A stretch of 64,000 nucleotides of DNA. Origin: Symbiodinium natans (Eukaryota > Sar > Dinophyceae > Suessiales > Symbiodiniaceae). Shown here piece after piece: positions 10,711 through 20,144 of the stretch; the stretch's first letter is position 1, and each line of letters begins with the position of its first letter. The stretch is taken from NCBI GenBank assembly GCA_905221605.1, contig CAJNDS010002634.1, positions 2,069,077 through 2,133,076 on the forward strand. Direction: 5' to 3'. A program made the position numbers and the translations under genes. Under the pieces are notes generated by a model. That model saw only the letters and a program-made list of their open reading frames with translations. It did no database searches and had not been told where the DNA came from.

Positions 10711-11372
10711 GTGTGGGGTTGACGGTTCATGCGCATTCCTTGCATTCTTATAAACTTACAAGCCCGAAGCCTCAGACCTGAAACCTAGCAGTAACCCAGA
10801 TTCGAGTCCAACATGAAAGCTTGGCCCACATCCGTGCTCAAGTGTTTCTCTAATTCGCCGACCTTTGTTGTTAGCATGGTGGCCCCACCGACCTTGACCC
10901 CTGGCTTTGCCGTATCTGACGCTGATCCTCCACTGCTGATATCAAAACAGCTTCTCCAGATTGCCACCTGGCATGATCAACCAGATGCTTGAAGACCTGC
11001 TCGGACCGTCATCTCGCATAAAGTGACCAAATTTTGGCTGTCACACGTGCGCAAACCCCCCCCCCCCCCCCCCAAAGCCCACACAGGGGGGGGTGGGGGG
11101 GGGGGGGGGGGGGGGTTTCACAGACATTCATATGCTTTGAACAAGCTTGCAAGGCTTGAACAGCGGGGGGGGTTGGGGGAGGGGGGCGGATGACATAATG
11201 CTCGCAGAATGTCTTTAAACATAACGGGTGGGTGGGGGGGGGGGGGGGGGGGCATTTGCAAACACAATGCTGGCATGCCCATGCTTCGTGCGGCTGCGTG
11301 TGTAGGAGTTTGAGGCCTTCTTCGCCTGAAGACTCCCCTATCAGAAGTCGAACCCCATTCCCACTTTCTTAG
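10711..11372. other. intergenic or intronic, poly-G tracts
   Basis: Includes a C run near 11057 joined to G runs to about 11116, and another G run at 11229-11253. No supported gene. Confidence 0.6.
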
Positions 11373-11489
11373 AACCCTAAACCCTAAACCCTAAACCCTA
11401 AACCCTAAACCCTAAACCCTAAACCCTAAACCCTAAACCCTGAACCCTGAACCCTGAACCCTGAACCCTAAACCCTAAACCCTAAACCC
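11373..11489. repeat. CCCTAAA array, about 16 units
   Basis: Near-perfect CCCTAAA units with a short internal block of CCCTGAA variants. Confidence 0.95.
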
Positions 11490-11640
11490 AAAGACGGCCC
11501 GAAACCATACGCCGAGTTCGTCCCATGAGCTTTCAAGAGCCCACCGAGGAGTCTGAGGATGGACCGGATCGAGCTCCCATGTCTGAACTTCTTAGGGTGC
11601 TTGAAGGCTTAAGGACTCTTCAGGGGTTTTTAGGGTTTTT
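11490..11640 (+). CDS. putative exon
   Basis: Directly after the array, an open frame reads RRPETIRRVRPMSFQEPTEE followed by SEDGPDRAPMSELLRVLEG. Acidic, protein-like. Boundaries not certain. Confidence 0.35.
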
Positions 11641-12009
11641 TTAAACGTTAAGAAAAAAACCTAAAAGTTTTCTTGTTTACGTGTAGAAGGCCTAGGACTT
11701 TGCAGGCGTTTCTGACGTTTGGGTGGGGTGCCTTGGTGTTTTCCGTGTAGTTGTGGAAAGAGCATCATGTGGAGAGATCCGACTGCCCACTGCGCGCAGC
11801 ATGTGCAAGTTTTCGGGAGCCCCTGTGTGCTTTCCCATACAAGGAAGGGAAGCCTCCAGCATCACCTAGCGTGGGAACCCTTCAGTAAGCCCTGAGATCA
11901 AGCCAAGGGATGCAAAGCTTTAGTAGATTTATGGGACATTTGATGCTTCCCCTTATTGGGTTTAAGAGGATCATACATCAGGAATCTGTTTCAGAGATGT
12001 TTTTTAAAG

Positions 12010-12102
12010 GGCCGTCCTAGAAGGGTTTAGGGTTTTGAGGGTTTTGAGGGTTTTGAGGGTTTTTAGGGTTTTTAGGGGTTTTTAGGGTTTTTAGGGTTTT
12101 TT
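12010..12102. repeat. degenerate GGGTTTT(G)A / GGGTTTTT repeats
   Basis: Units of TTTTGAGGG and TTTTTAGGG, a diverged form of the telomere-like repeats. Confidence 0.85.
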
Positions 12103-12113
12103 GTATAGCTCCA

Positions 12114-12230
12114 AAGAGGCTTGCGCAGCTGAAGCATCGAAGTGTGGGCCTCCCAGAGTGGCGATTTCTGGAGCTGCCGGCCATAAGCGACGGGTTGCCG
12201 CCGGCAAGCGCATTGGTACAGGAGCACTGA
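12114..12230 (+). CDS. putative exon of the RNF213-like gene
   Basis: The frame from 12114 reads RLAQLKHRSVGLPEWRFLEL and continues to TGA 12228. A GTACAG donor-like site near 12215 precedes the stop. It lies 250 bp upstream of the RZ-finger exon on the same strand, so it may be the preceding exon. The linkage is inferred. Confidence 0.4.
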   Translation, partial: KRLAQLKHRSVGLPEWRFLELPAISDGLPPASALVQEH

Positions 12231-12484
12231 GGGTTTTTTCTGCCCTTACTTCTGCCCCCCAAGGCAGAAGTACGCGGAGCTTGTAAGTCAGTTTCAGTAT
12301 TTTCCCAGCAGTTGCAGTGTTTTCTCTGCAGCCTAAACACAGGGTGACGCGCGAGTGCTATAAGCATAGTCATTTGAAGCATAGTCATTTGGTGTACTTC
12401 GGCAGTTTTCGGTCCAGGGTTTGGACTTTGTTGAAGCCCTTGGTCACGAGTCACTAAGCCCGAAAACTGGCTCCTTGGAAGTCG

Positions 12485-13537
12485 CGAGCACAGGAGATCT
12501 GCCCCAGTGACTGCCTCTGCCATCCCACCTTCCTGGGACAGACGTACGCTGTGCTCAAGGAGGACATCCTGAAGAGCAAGACAGCTCCGAACGTATCCAG
12601 CACGCAGTTGCAGCCGGCCAGCGATCTTACAAAAGTTATGGCCGTGTTCTCCACACAGTACCTGGGCCACTTCCGTTCACAGGTCATGCCGCTGGCGGAG
12701 AAGATTTCCGTAGACAGCCGCTTTGCACACAAGCTGCTTACAGCATTGCTGACCAACTTCCCCGATTGCCCTGCCTGGCAGGTGCAGGAATCGAGTACCG
12801 CAGACTGGGTCTTCATGGTTCGCCCAGTCCTACATCTGGCGCTCAAGAGCGCGGAGGACAGGCAAAGCTTTTGGCACCGCTTGCTCGTCTCGCCACAGAA
12901 CTTCCGACAGGTGCTTCTTCCTTTCATGCCCGGTGACGAGGCTGCAGCCGTCCTTGCAGTTTTAGGAACTGCGCAAGGCCAGCGTGCTGGAGTCTATCAA
13001 TGCCGATGCGGCTACACGTACACCATTGGGAACTGTACCCAGCCTTGGGTGAGGGCCCAGTGCCCAGAGTGCCATGGGCAAATTGGTGGAGAGAATCACC
13101 AGTTGCAACGGGGAAATCGACGCCTCGAAGATACCGGACATGACGCCTGGAGGAGGCGCACGGGGCGCCCGGGGTACAGCAATGTTCGGGGAGAGGCTGC
13201 TCGCCAGACATGGAGGGATCTGACCGTTACAGAGCTCCGGTCCGGACGCTTCTTCCTTCACGGGCTTCTCAGCTTGGGCACGGCGCTGCAGCGCGCTGCT
13301 CGCAGTGATCTCGCCGAGCTCTCTGCAGCGGATCTCATGAGGAATATGGCCAGCGACTGGCAGGTCTTGAAGGAGCTGTGCAACTGCAGCTCGGAGGAAA
13401 TGTCCGAGTGTCTCCACGCAATAGCCAAACAAAGCTGGTACCTACCGGCGCCGGCAGGACAACAGGAGGCGGATCGGACGCACTTGGAGAGGCTGTGGTC
13501 GCAACATCTCCGTCGCGCCCCGTCAGGCAGGACCTAA
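12485..13537 (+). CDS. RNF213-like E3 ubiquitin ligase, C-terminal exon with RZ zinc finger
   Basis: Open for about 350 codons to TAA 13535. The annotated start at 12551 is a GTG inside the frame, and the open frame extends upstream (CPSDCLCHPTFLGQTYAVLK), so this is an exon and not a complete protein. About residues 148-185 from 12551 match an RZ-type zinc finger: VYQCRCGYTYTIGNC, then QPWVRAQCPECHGQIGGENH. This carries the GxC-P-CPxC-IGGxNH pattern of the RNF213 and NFX1-like families, with Tyr where NGHPY usually has His. The C-terminal 90 residues (LSLGTALQRAARSDL, ASDWQVLKELCNCSSEEMSE) resemble the helical stretch after the RZ finger in RNF213. In animals RNF213 is a giant AAA+ E3 acting in lipid-droplet and antimicrobial ubiquitylation. 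AAA+ and RING parts would lie in upstream exons and were not found. Confidence 0.65.
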   Translation, partial: RAQEICPSDCLCHPTFLGQTYAVLKEDILKSKTAPNVSSTQLQPASDLTKVMAVFSTQYLGHFRSQVMPLAEKISVDSRFAHKLLTALLTNFPDCPAWQVQESSTADWVFMVRPVLHLALKSAEDRQSFWHRLLVSPQNFRQVLLPFMPGDEAAAVLAVLGTAQGQRAGVYQCRCGYTYTIGNCTQPWVRAQCPECHGQIGGENHQLQRGNRRLEDTGHDAWRRRTGRPGYSNVRGEAARQTWRDLTVTELRSGRFFLHGLLSLGTALQRAARSDLAELSAADLMRNMASDWQVLKELCNCSSEEMSECLHAIAKQSWYLPAPAGQQEADRTHLERLWSQHLRRAPSGRT

Positions 13538-13720
13538 TTCAACACGAACCCAATACCCAAACCCCACATCCGATGGCCAAAACAAAAGAACCAAAAGCCG
13601 TAAACCCTGATCCGCATCAACCCCAGAGACCTTCCAAACTGCCGAGAGCCACCCTAAACCCCCAAACCCCCAAACCCCTAAACCCCGAAACCCCGAAACC
13701 CTAAAACCAAAGCTCCGCAG

Positions 13721-13878
13721 GTCGAGCGTGTCCCAATGATGACGGGACGAGGCAAGCGGAGGAAAGGCTCCGAGACGAGCTGGAAGATCGGGTGAATGTA
13801 GATCAGCTGCCCCGCCGGACTGTCAGAGACAGAATGCTTCCTTGGGCTCCTGGGATGCAACATGGACTTTTCAGATGA
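13721..13878 (+). CDS. putative 3'-terminal exon, charged protein
   Basis: After CCGCAG (ends 13720) the frame reads CPNDDGTRQAEERLRDELED, then RVNVDQLPRRTVRDRMLPWA, and stops at TGA 13876. The strongly charged helical composition makes it one of the most convincing short exons. A MITE starts 13 bp downstream. No family recognised. Confidence 0.5.
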
Positions 13879-13890
13879 GTCAGACCTTAC

Positions 13891-14008
13891 CCAGACCCCT
13901 GAGAGGATCCAAAAAGTAGAGCCCCCAAATAGTACGCGATACTACTATCGGGTCATTCTTGGGAATCCTTAAGGGGATCTACTTTTTGGGATCCTCCCAG
14001 GGGTCTGG
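13891..14008. mobile_element. MITE-like element
   Basis: Left arm CAGACCCCTGAGAGGATCCA then AAAAGTAGA. Right arm TCTACTTTTTGGGATCCTCC then CAGGGGTCTGG. Near-perfect inverted repeats of about 29 bp. 118 bp long. Confidence 0.85.
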
Positions 14009-14038
14009 GAAGCTACTCTTGCGCTGCTTCCGGCAGCT

Positions 14039-14187
14039 TTAAACCCTAAACCCTAAACCCTAAACCCTAAACCCTCAACCCTAAACCCTAAACCCTAAAC
14101 CCTGACCCCTAAACCCTAAACCCTAAACCCTAAACCCTAAACCCTAAACCCTAAACCCTAAACCCTAAACCCTAAACCCTAAACCTA
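14039..14187. repeat. CCCTAAA array, about 21 units
   Basis: Longest array in the window, with one CCCTCAA and one CCCTGAC variant. It ends in CCTACAG, which serves as an acceptor-like site for the island at 14191. Confidence 0.95.
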
Positions 14188-14190
14188 CAG

Positions 14191-14282
14191 GGCGCTTCCT
14201 GAAGAAGCCCAGGTCATGCGAAGCTGGCAGCCGATCAGCGGCATGCATATGATGGACGAGCTCCTCGGAGACCAAATGACCC
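14191..14282 (+). CDS. putative internal exon
   Basis: CTACAG ends at 14190. The frame reads ALPEEAQVMRSWQPISGMHM then MDELLGDQM. Good protein-like composition between two telomere arrays. The donor is unclear, as the frame stays open into a fold-back at 14283-14340. Confidence 0.45.
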
Positions 14283-14340
14283 CTAAAATTCGGGTCATAT
14301 ACTCTATACTACTATACTTCCAATTCAGGTATATGAACCA

Positions 14341-14399
14341 CCCTAAACCCTAAACCCTAAACCCTAAACCCTAAACCCTAAACCCTAAACCCTAAACCC
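14341..14399. repeat. CCCTAAA array, about 8 units
   Basis: Perfect CCCTAAA units. Confidence 0.95.
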
Positions 14400-14405
14400 T
14401 GTCAG

Positions 14406-14511
14406 AGTTCTTTTCGTGCCCCAAGGCTCAAGGGGAACCCCGAGTCGGCGCGAAAGCATCCGCTCCTCCTTCGGGCCTTCGAGCGCGAAGCCGACCTCAT
14501 TACCGTTTCCA
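14406..14511 (+). CDS. putative internal exon
   Basis: GTCAG ends at 14405. The frame reads SSFRAPRLKGNPESARKHPL then LLRAFEREADLITVS. It ends at CCAG|GCCATG, a possible GC-type donor (non-GT donors are common in dinoflagellate genes). A TTTAGGG array follows at 14522-14645. Confidence 0.45.
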
Positions 14512-14521
14512 GGCCATGGGG

Positions 14522-14645
14522 GGGTTTAGGGTTTAGGGTTTAGGGTTTCGGGTTTAGGGTTTCGGGTTTAGGGTTTCGGGTTTAGGGCTTCGAGTTTAGG
14601 GTTTAGGGTTTGGGGTTTAGGGTTTAGGGTGCAGGTGTAGGGTTT
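14522..14645. repeat. TTTAGGG array
   Basis: TTTAGGG units with TTTCGGG variants, opposite in orientation to the arrays at 14039 and 14341. Confidence 0.95.
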
Positions 14646-14666
14646 GTAGGGGTGCGGGTAATTAAA

Positions 14667-14780
14667 ATGGACTTTGAATGCGGGCGTCCATCCCAAGCCC
14701 CTTTGTTGAAAACGGCCCTGATCTTAAGCCCCGACGCTCCACGAGGCAATCTAAACATTCTAAACATTCACGTAGAATAA
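14667..14780 (+). CDS. putative short ORF or exon
   Basis: ATG 14667 to TAA 14778, reading MDFECGRPSQAPLLKTALIL then SPDAPRGNLNILNIHVE. No family recognised. Confidence 0.3.
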   Translation: MDFECGRPSQAPLLKTALILSPDAPRGNLNILNIHVE

Positions 14781-14975
14781 TTATGTGCCTTTGGCTTTTT
14801 CTCAAGCCGCAAAAGCCGTTTAAGAATAATCGAATCACAAAGCCTCACCAAATTCAAGCTCCAGCGTTGCGTGCTTCAGACTGCGCAGTCAGAAACTGCA
14901 CGCCGTGAAGGTGAACCAAACGCATCCTTCGAACGAGAGAGCTTTCATCTCTAAAGGATTGTCTTACCACAAAAG

Positions 14976-15059
14976 ATGTCTACATTCGGGGGGCCCCTGG
15001 AAGCGTTGGAGAAAGAGTTCGGCCTGGCTCACGCCTCGCCTGGTATTTCCGAGTTGCAG
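14976..15059 (+). CDS. putative exon, possibly first coding exon
   Basis: ATG 14976 opens MSTFGGPLEALEKEFGLAHA then SPGISELQ, ending at a TTGCAG|GGGAAA boundary directly before a CCCTAAA array (15064-15119). A second frame is also open here. Confidence 0.35.
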
Positions 15060-15063
15060 GGGA

Positions 15064-15119
15064 AACCCTAAACCCTAAACCCTAAACCCTAAACCCTAAA
15101 CCCTAAACCCTAAACCCTA
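15064..15119. repeat. CCCTAAA array, 8 units
   Basis: Perfect units ending in CCCTACAG, again giving an acceptor-like AG before a short open island (15121-15200). Confidence 0.95.
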
Positions 15120-15236
15120 CAGTGCGCCCTGCGACCTCACGCGTGCCCGGACATGGCATGGGTTCCTCAGTCTGGCAACCGGGGCTCTTGGCCCCCCTTG
15201 ACTTGAGGCCTCGGCTCGTCTAGGGCTTTAGAGCTC

Positions 15237-15326
15237 CTATAGCCCCCTTAGTAGTTTGTTTGTGCATAAAACCCAAGAAAAAGGGTGTTGTTCATACTTT
15301 TGTAAAGTTCTAAGGGGAGTAGATAG
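15237..15326. mobile_element. MITE, same family as the intron at 20145-20252
   Basis: Starts CTATAGCCCCCTTAG and ends CTAAGGGGAGTAGATAG, inverted ends. It shares the interior AAACCCAAGA with the 20145-20252 element. A protein-like frame (PKHGEAAAHCQLPELPPSS) begins right after it. Confidence 0.75.
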
Positions 15327-15470
15327 TTCAGGGCCCGATGTTTCTCCGAAACACGGGGAGGCTGCCGCACATTGCCAGCTTCCAGAACTTCCTCCTTCGT
15401 CACTGCGAGAGCTGGACCATGAGCCAGGCAATGAAGCTGACCGTCGGGGAGACTCGCCGAGACAGCGGGG
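15327..15470 (+). CDS. putative exon after a MITE
   Basis: Frame SSGPDVSPKHGEAAAHCQLP then ELPPSSLRELDHEPGNEADR runs into a TTTAGGG array at 15470. An alternative frame (FQNFLLRHCESWTMSQAMK) is also open, so the frame is uncertain. Confidence 0.3.
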
Positions 15471-15622
15471 TTTAGGGTTTAGGGTTTAGGGTTTAGGGTT
15501 TAGGGTTTCGGATTCCGCACTTAAGATGCCTGAGTCTAAGGCGGGTTGTTTTGTCACAGGAGGCTCGTCTGGGTTGTTGTTAGAATACGGGATGCCACAA
15601 GTCCGAGGAACGCCATTCACCA

Positions 15623-15994
15623 ATGTCGGTCTTTAGTTATCCCAACGAACTTCGTGCCTCAGACTTAGGTTACTGTGCTCAGATAACCTCTGCAAGTGTG
15701 GCCTGCACTTCTCACGCCTGCGCTTCCCAAGCCTCTCGGGTACGAGACCAAGTGTTTGGACGTAAGAGACAAGAGCGGTGGACTGAGGACGTTCTTGAGA
15801 AGGAGCTTTCCGAAAGCCTTCAGCCATTGGCCCGGGGCCTCTTCAAGGCAGCCATGGAAGCATGGAACTTCGTGGTACCGAGGGCACGGATAGATTACCA
15901 GTGCCGGGGTGAGCTGACACTGCCCAGCATGCCGGCAGACCCGCACCAGGTGCCCATTGTAGCGAGGCTGACTCCCGGGCGTTTTAGGGTTTAG
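15623..15994 (+). CDS. hypothetical exon, unknown protein
   Basis: 123 codons open. The part from about 15740 on (RKRQERWTEDVLEKELSESL, GLFKAAMEAWNFVVPRARID) is strongly protein-like and ends in a TTTAGGG array. No domain recognised. Confidence 0.4.
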   Translation: MSVFSYPNELRASDLGYCAQITSASVACTSHACASQASRVRDQVFGRKRQERWTEDVLEKELSESLQPLARGLFKAAMEAWNFVVPRARIDYQCRGELTLPSMPADPHQVPIVARLTPGRFRV

Positions 15995-16078
15995 GGTTTA
16001 GGGTTTGGGGCGTAGGGTTTAGGGTTTAGGGTTTAGGGTTTAGGGTTTAGGGTTTAGGGTTTAGGGTTTGGGGTTCAG
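15983..16078. repeat. TTTAGGG array, about 13 units
   Basis: TTTAGGG units with one GCGTAGGG and one TTTGGGG variant. Confidence 0.95.
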
Positions 16079-16112
16079 GTTTTTTTGGCTTTCGGGTTCA
16101 TGGCTTTAGGCT

Positions 16113-16210
16113 GCAGCACTTGCAAGCCCAAACCAGAATTACAGGTCTTACGAGAGTCGTACCGAGAGCTATCCCAACTTGCCCGCTGCATGGACATAGC
16201 ACGCCTGTGA
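16113..16210 (+). CDS. putative exon
   Basis: Frame KPKPELQVLRESYRELSQLA then RCMDIARL, stop TGA 16208. Helical, charged composition. Confidence 0.35.
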
Positions 16211-16414
16211 ATGGATTACCTGTCTCCCCCCACCTGAGACAGGAACACGTGTGGATTTCCAGATCCTCGCAACAACTCAGTCCGAAAGCCACGCCAATAC
16301 GGGGCGGATTAAGTCCTAATAATCTTCCCTTATGATCCCTGCGTACGTATACTATGATATCCCCCCAAAACCCTGTTCTACTTATTAAGGCCCCTATCTG
16401 AACTAAGCCGAAGA

Positions 16415-16501
16415 GCTCAGGCAGCCTGGCTACGGTCAGACCGTGAGGATTGCCCCAGATCCCTGGAAGCTCTGCTGCTGGCGCGCCATTTGGTGGACTG
16501 A
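16415..16501 (+). CDS. putative exon
   Basis: Frame AQAAWLRSDREDCPRSLEAL then LLARHLVD, stop TGA 16499. Upstream (16310-16395) is an AT-rich fold-back with CCTTATGATCCC, similar to sequences at 19578-19690 and 25945-26005. Confidence 0.35.
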   Translation, partial: AQAAWLRSDREDCPRSLEALLLARHLVD

Positions 16502-16606
16502 GTTGATCTCCACCACCCCCCCTCCGTCAAGACCGCAAGCTCTTAGCCAGTGTAGAGCAAAGACCCTAAACCCTAACCCTTAAAAGTGACGAAAAGCTTG
16601 TGAGAG

Positions 16607-16691
16607 GACTTGCACAATGAGCTTCTGGGCCTGGCCACGGAAGCTCTGGGAATGGATGAGGATGTCATGTTAGAGAATGCACGTGCTGAGG
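16607..16691 (+). CDS. putative internal exon, acidic
   Basis: Frame DLHNELLGLATEALGMDEDV then MLENARAEG, ending near GAGG|GTGAAG. Preceded by two CCCTAAA units and followed by a TTTAGGG array at 16703-16762. Strongly protein-like. Confidence 0.45.
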
Positions 16692-16762
16692 GTGAAGAGT
16701 CTGTAGGGTTCAGGGTGTAGGGTTTAGGGTTTAGGGTTTAGGGTTTACGGTTTAGGGTTTAG

Positions 16763-16848
16763 GTAGTTGCATGGGCCGTGAATATGGTATATAAGGGGTA
16801 TATAAGGGGTTCCGTTTACGGGCCCATACTAAGGGACCATGTAACTAC
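16763..16848. mobile_element. fold-back MITE-like element
   Basis: Ends GTAGTTGCATGG and CCATGTAACTAC are inverted, and the inner arms GGGCCGTGAA and TTACGGGCCC also pair. A direct repeat GGTATATAAG sits in the loop. 86 bp, abutting a TTTAGGG array. Confidence 0.8.
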
Positions 16849-16898
16849 GCTAAAGAGCATGCCTGGCTACTTATGCAGCTTTGAAAGTTTTAGTGTCG

Positions 16899-17060
16899 AT
16901 GCAAGCAGTGACTTTGCCCTACACTTACGCCTCCCAAGCCGTCGATGCACTTGAAGCAGATTCAAGCAGTTTCAAGCAGTTCCTTCTCAAGCTGCCCTCA
17001 ACTCCTGCTTGTTCTGTCATGACAGTAGCTGAGTCGGATTCGAGGTCCCAGCTCCCCTAG
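16899..17060 (+). CDS. short ORF, unknown
   Basis: ATG 16899 to TAG 17058, 53 codons (MQAVTLPYTYASQAVDALEA, then Ser-rich). No family recognised. Confidence 0.3.
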   Translation: MQAVTLPYTYASQAVDALEADSSSFKQFLLKLPSTPACSVMTVAESDSRSQLP

Positions 17061-17325
17061 GCTGCAAGAAATCGATCTCCTGAGAATCACCCTATACAGC
17101 TCGGAAGGAGGATGTGGCAACATGCTGCCTCGCCGATGCTTTGCATCCGTTTTTTCTAAGCTACGAGCCAGGCCCGTCTCAGGAACTCGGAATCCGGTTA
17201 ATCAAGTACCGGGAAGCCGTCTTGTGTGGGAAATGCATGTCTAGCGCAGGCTTCCTCGTCTAGCGTGCGTCTTGCTGGGTGTCATGTGGGTCTGGGTTGG
17301 GTAAAAGAGCTTTAGGGTTCGGGGC

Positions 17326-17544
17326 TTGGGACTGTGGGCAGCAACATGTGCCAGCTGCAAGACAGGCTCTTTGGATCAGTGGGCTGCAGAGGCCGCTCAG
17401 GCCAGCATTGCAAACCGGAGCTTGAAATTCGACTGGGCTTCAGCGGCCAGCCGGGTTCACGCCATCTTCTCTGGAGCCCGCCGAATTGTTCCTGACAAGA
17501 AACTTGGCCTTTGTGTATTCAATGTGTCACGAATTCCTCCGTAG
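17326..17544 (+). CDS. hypothetical exon
   Basis: 72 codons open, with a Cys pair and helical stretch (CASCKTGSLDQWAAEAAQAS, then KFDWASAASRVHAIFSGARR). No family recognised. Confidence 0.4.
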   Translation: MGLWAATCASCKTGSLDQWAAEAAQASIANRSLKFDWASAASRVHAIFSGARRIVPDKKLGLCVFNVSRIPP

Positions 17545-17654
17545 TCCTCCACATCGATGCCAGAAAATCCTATATGCGGCCTGTTCATGTATTGAATTCC
17601 CAGTCTCAGTGATGGTGTAGCTTCTTTGCCGCCAGCAGCACATCCTTTTCGCTT

Positions 17655-17963
17655 TTGCAGACCATGACATTCAGGGTACCACTGTTCATGCCGCGAGCAC
17701 ATCGGCTGACTTCTGACGTGTCTCCATGCCAAGCTTGGGAGCACTCAACGCTTGTTTCCGGCCTCATGCCAGAAGTGTGCCCCACACTATTGCATAACAC
17801 ATTGCTCCAAAATGTCGTCGTTTTGCTAGCCACTCAACGACTGAAGACCCAATCAGAAACAGAGCCGCAGAGCATTGCTGCGCCAAAGGCCAAACACATG
17901 GCTCACCAAGTTGCACGAGCTAGAATCTATGCCACTGCACGTCTGGTTTGGACCTGGAAGTAG
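17655..17963 (+). CDS. hypothetical ORF or exon
   Basis: 102 codons from ATG, containing PTLLHNTLLQNVVVLLATQR and KAKHMAHQVARARIYATARL. No family recognised. May join the 17326-17544 piece. Confidence 0.35.
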   Translation: MQTMTFRVPLFMPRAHRLTSDVSPCQAWEHSTLVSGLMPEVCPTLLHNTLLQNVVVLLATQRLKTQSETEPQSIAAPKAKHMAHQVARARIYATARLVWTWK

Positions 17964-18675
17964 CCGAACCCTGTAAAGCCCAGGGTTTTAGGGCTTAGGG
18001 CACTCTCCAGCCTTCTCAGCCGAGGATTTCTGTCATGAACTTCCTCGGGCAGACGCGCGCGCAGCGCCCGAGAAACCAAGCGCCGCTTACAGAGGCATCG
18101 CCGCACTTTTATGGGGGACTTTGCCCCTGCGGGTCCTAGCTTTAAACCGAATATTCCATGTGCCACCGATTAGGGACTCAAGAATCTTGATCAGTCTTCT
18201 TGAAAAAAATCCGGCAAGAGGTTCTCGGACAGTTAGTTCAGGGTTTAGGGCAAACAGGTTTTATGACGGGTTTCAGGGTTATTTTCAGGGCTCAGGAGTT
18301 CTAATGCTGGTTCTTCTCTCTTTGTTGTCGGAGCTGCCCCGTCATGGCTGTTGCATGAAGTCAGGTACGCCCACGTTCCTGGTTCGAAACGCCCAGCTAC
18401 CCCAAACCCCTCTCCAAGCATCTCTTCAAAGAAACTTCTCTGAACCCGACGCCTTTGTCCTGCCTTCTGCCAAGCCAGGGTTTGAGGGCGCAAGGTTGAG
18501 AGGGTTCAGAGTTGAGGGGCTCGAGTTGCCATGTCTTTGGGCTGCATGAGGCGGTCAAGCAGCAGCTGCAGCGCAGTCTGAGCAACGGATTACTCCAGGA
18601 CGGTTCTCTATATTGGTGTCGTTACTGTTTTGGACGAATGGTCTAAATTTGCTTTTGCAAAGGTGAGAACTCCTG

Positions 18676-18992
18676 TTGTATCTTATGGCTGGTCAAACTT
18701 TCGTTCGCTTGAAACATGGCAGTGGCCAACTGTGGGACTTGCAGGACGCTTGCTTGACTATACTGCGTGACATGGAGGCATGGCGACGTGCAAGGGGAAC
18801 CTTCGTCATAGTACCTCTTCTCTTTGGCAGCCGTGTTTCGATTGGGGGGGGGGGGGGGCAAGGACTGGAGGCTTCCGAGCAGACGAAAGTCCCTGCAACC
18901 CGCCTTTTGGATGATGAAGGTCTAGATACCCACCGGCCCCAGGCCAAGAAGCATGTTTTCAGCCAGCGGTTCTCATCGAAAATAACCCAACC
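18676..18992 (+). CDS. hypothetical exon interrupted by a poly-G and followed by a MITE
   Basis: Open from ATG 18684 (MAGQTFVRLKHGSGQLWDLQ, DACLTILRDMEAWRRARGTF) across a 14-base G run at 18844-18857 to RLLDDEGLDTHRPQAKKHVF. The frame enters a MITE at 18993. A minus-strand frame over the same stretch is less protein-like. Confidence 0.4.
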
Positions 18993-19105
18993 TTGGGATG
19001 TTTGTTCCCCCTTATACAAACAGTCCTTCATAGGGACTATAGTACCCCCCCCCTCCATTATCATCCCTGTTAAGGACTGTTAGTATAAGGGGGGCAACAT
19101 CCCAA
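18993..19105. mobile_element. MITE-like element, 34-bp inverted ends
   Basis: Left arm TTGGGATGTTTGTTCCCCCT then TATACAAACAGTCCTT. Right arm AAGGACTGTTAGTATAAGGG then GGGCAACATCCCAA. Same family as 9177-9275 (shared CCCCCTTATAC and CAGTCC). Confidence 0.85.
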
Positions 19106-19109
19106 CCCA

Positions 19110-19242
19110 AACCCCCAAACCTAAACCCTAAACCCCTAAACCCCTAAACCCCTAAACCCCTAAACCCCTAAACCCCTAAACCCCTAAACCCCTAAACCCC
19201 TAAACCCCTAAACCCTAAACCCTAAACCCTAAACCCTAAACC
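19110..19242. repeat. CCCCTAAA then CCCTAAA array
   Basis: About a dozen 8-base CCCCTAAA units followed by 7-base CCCTAAA units. Confidence 0.95.
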
Positions 19243-19370
19243 CAGCATGCTCGTGGAAGGCGTGGCTGCGCATCGCACCCGCACCGGGGCAGACTGCAGC
19301 AGAGTTTGCCCGGCAAGTGATGTGCCTTGGCGCTTGCGCATGGATGGGGTTTCGGGTTTAGGGTTTAGGT

Positions 19371-19455
19371 TGAAGGGTTGAAGGGTTGAAGGGTTGAAGG
19401 GTTGAAGGGTTGAAGGGTTGAAGGGTTGAAGGGTTAGGGGTTTAGGGTTTAGCGT
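19371..19455. repeat. (TTGAAGGG)n microsatellite joined to TTTAGGG
   Basis: About nine 8-base TTGAAGGG units, evidently derived from the neighbouring TTTAGGG. Confidence 0.9.
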
Positions 19456-19862
19456 AAACTATAGAGCCCTAGAAGCACCGCAAGCCCCAGCGAGCTTAGG
19501 GGGAATTTAAGGCGGGTCGAGGCTTCGGAGGTATTCTGGGGGTTCGTTCAAGGCCCAAACGCTGCAAGCTCGAAGGTCCTTAATATAGGGGGTTGGAATA
19601 ATTCCCCTTAGCAATTCCTTATGGTCCCTATATATATATATACTATAATAACCCCGATGCCCGATTCTAATTATTCAGGCCCCGATATTATGCGAGCCCG
19701 TTTGCACTTTGCCCTAGGGCCCTAGGGATGGGTGATCTCACCTGCTGTGCGTTGCGTTGAGGGCTTGGGATGAAGCCTCTCTGCACCTGGTGAGGCCATA
19801 AAGGCTCCTAAAGCTGCCACCCTAAACTCTGAACCCTAAACCCTAAACCCACTTCCGAATAG

Positions 19863-19944
19863 CGATGCCTCAGCCGGTGCGGAAAGCAGGCACATCGCCG
19901 TCGACGAGATCCCGGATGCCCTGAACTCTCTGCAAACTTCGCAG
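19863..19944 (+). CDS. exon of a three-exon gene end
   Basis: AATAG acceptor (ends 19862) after telomere repeats, frame DASAGAESRHIAVDEIPDAL then NSLQTSQ, and a consensus donor CAG|GTGAGC at 19945, phase 0. The frame joins the exon at 20095. No family recognised. Confidence 0.55.
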
Positions 19945-20094
19945 GTGAGCTGTGCTATCGAAGCTTAGCCGGTATAGCTGAACTCTTTTTAATGAGGGGG
20001 AAGGGCACTCAACTTTGAAAGACATAACTTAATAGTAGTAGTAAACAAAACAAAAGTTCGCCTGCAAATTGCCCCAGTTGATGGAAGAAGTCAG

Positions 20095-20144
20095 GAGAGT
20101 TTGGAGGATGCTCACAGCAGCCCGCTGGAAGGCTTGTCGGAGAA
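20095..20144 (+). CDS. short internal exon
   Basis: Acceptor GTCAG ends at 20094. Reads ESLEDAHSSPLEGLSEK, in phase with the exon at 19863-19944, and splits an AAG codon at the next intron (phase 2). Confidence 0.5.

Noticed and set aside
12017-12670. 217-codon minus-strand ORF
   Set aside because: Antisense shadow of the RNF213-like exon and of the GGGTTTT repeats (it ends in repeated NPQNPQN). The + strand carries the recognisable domain.
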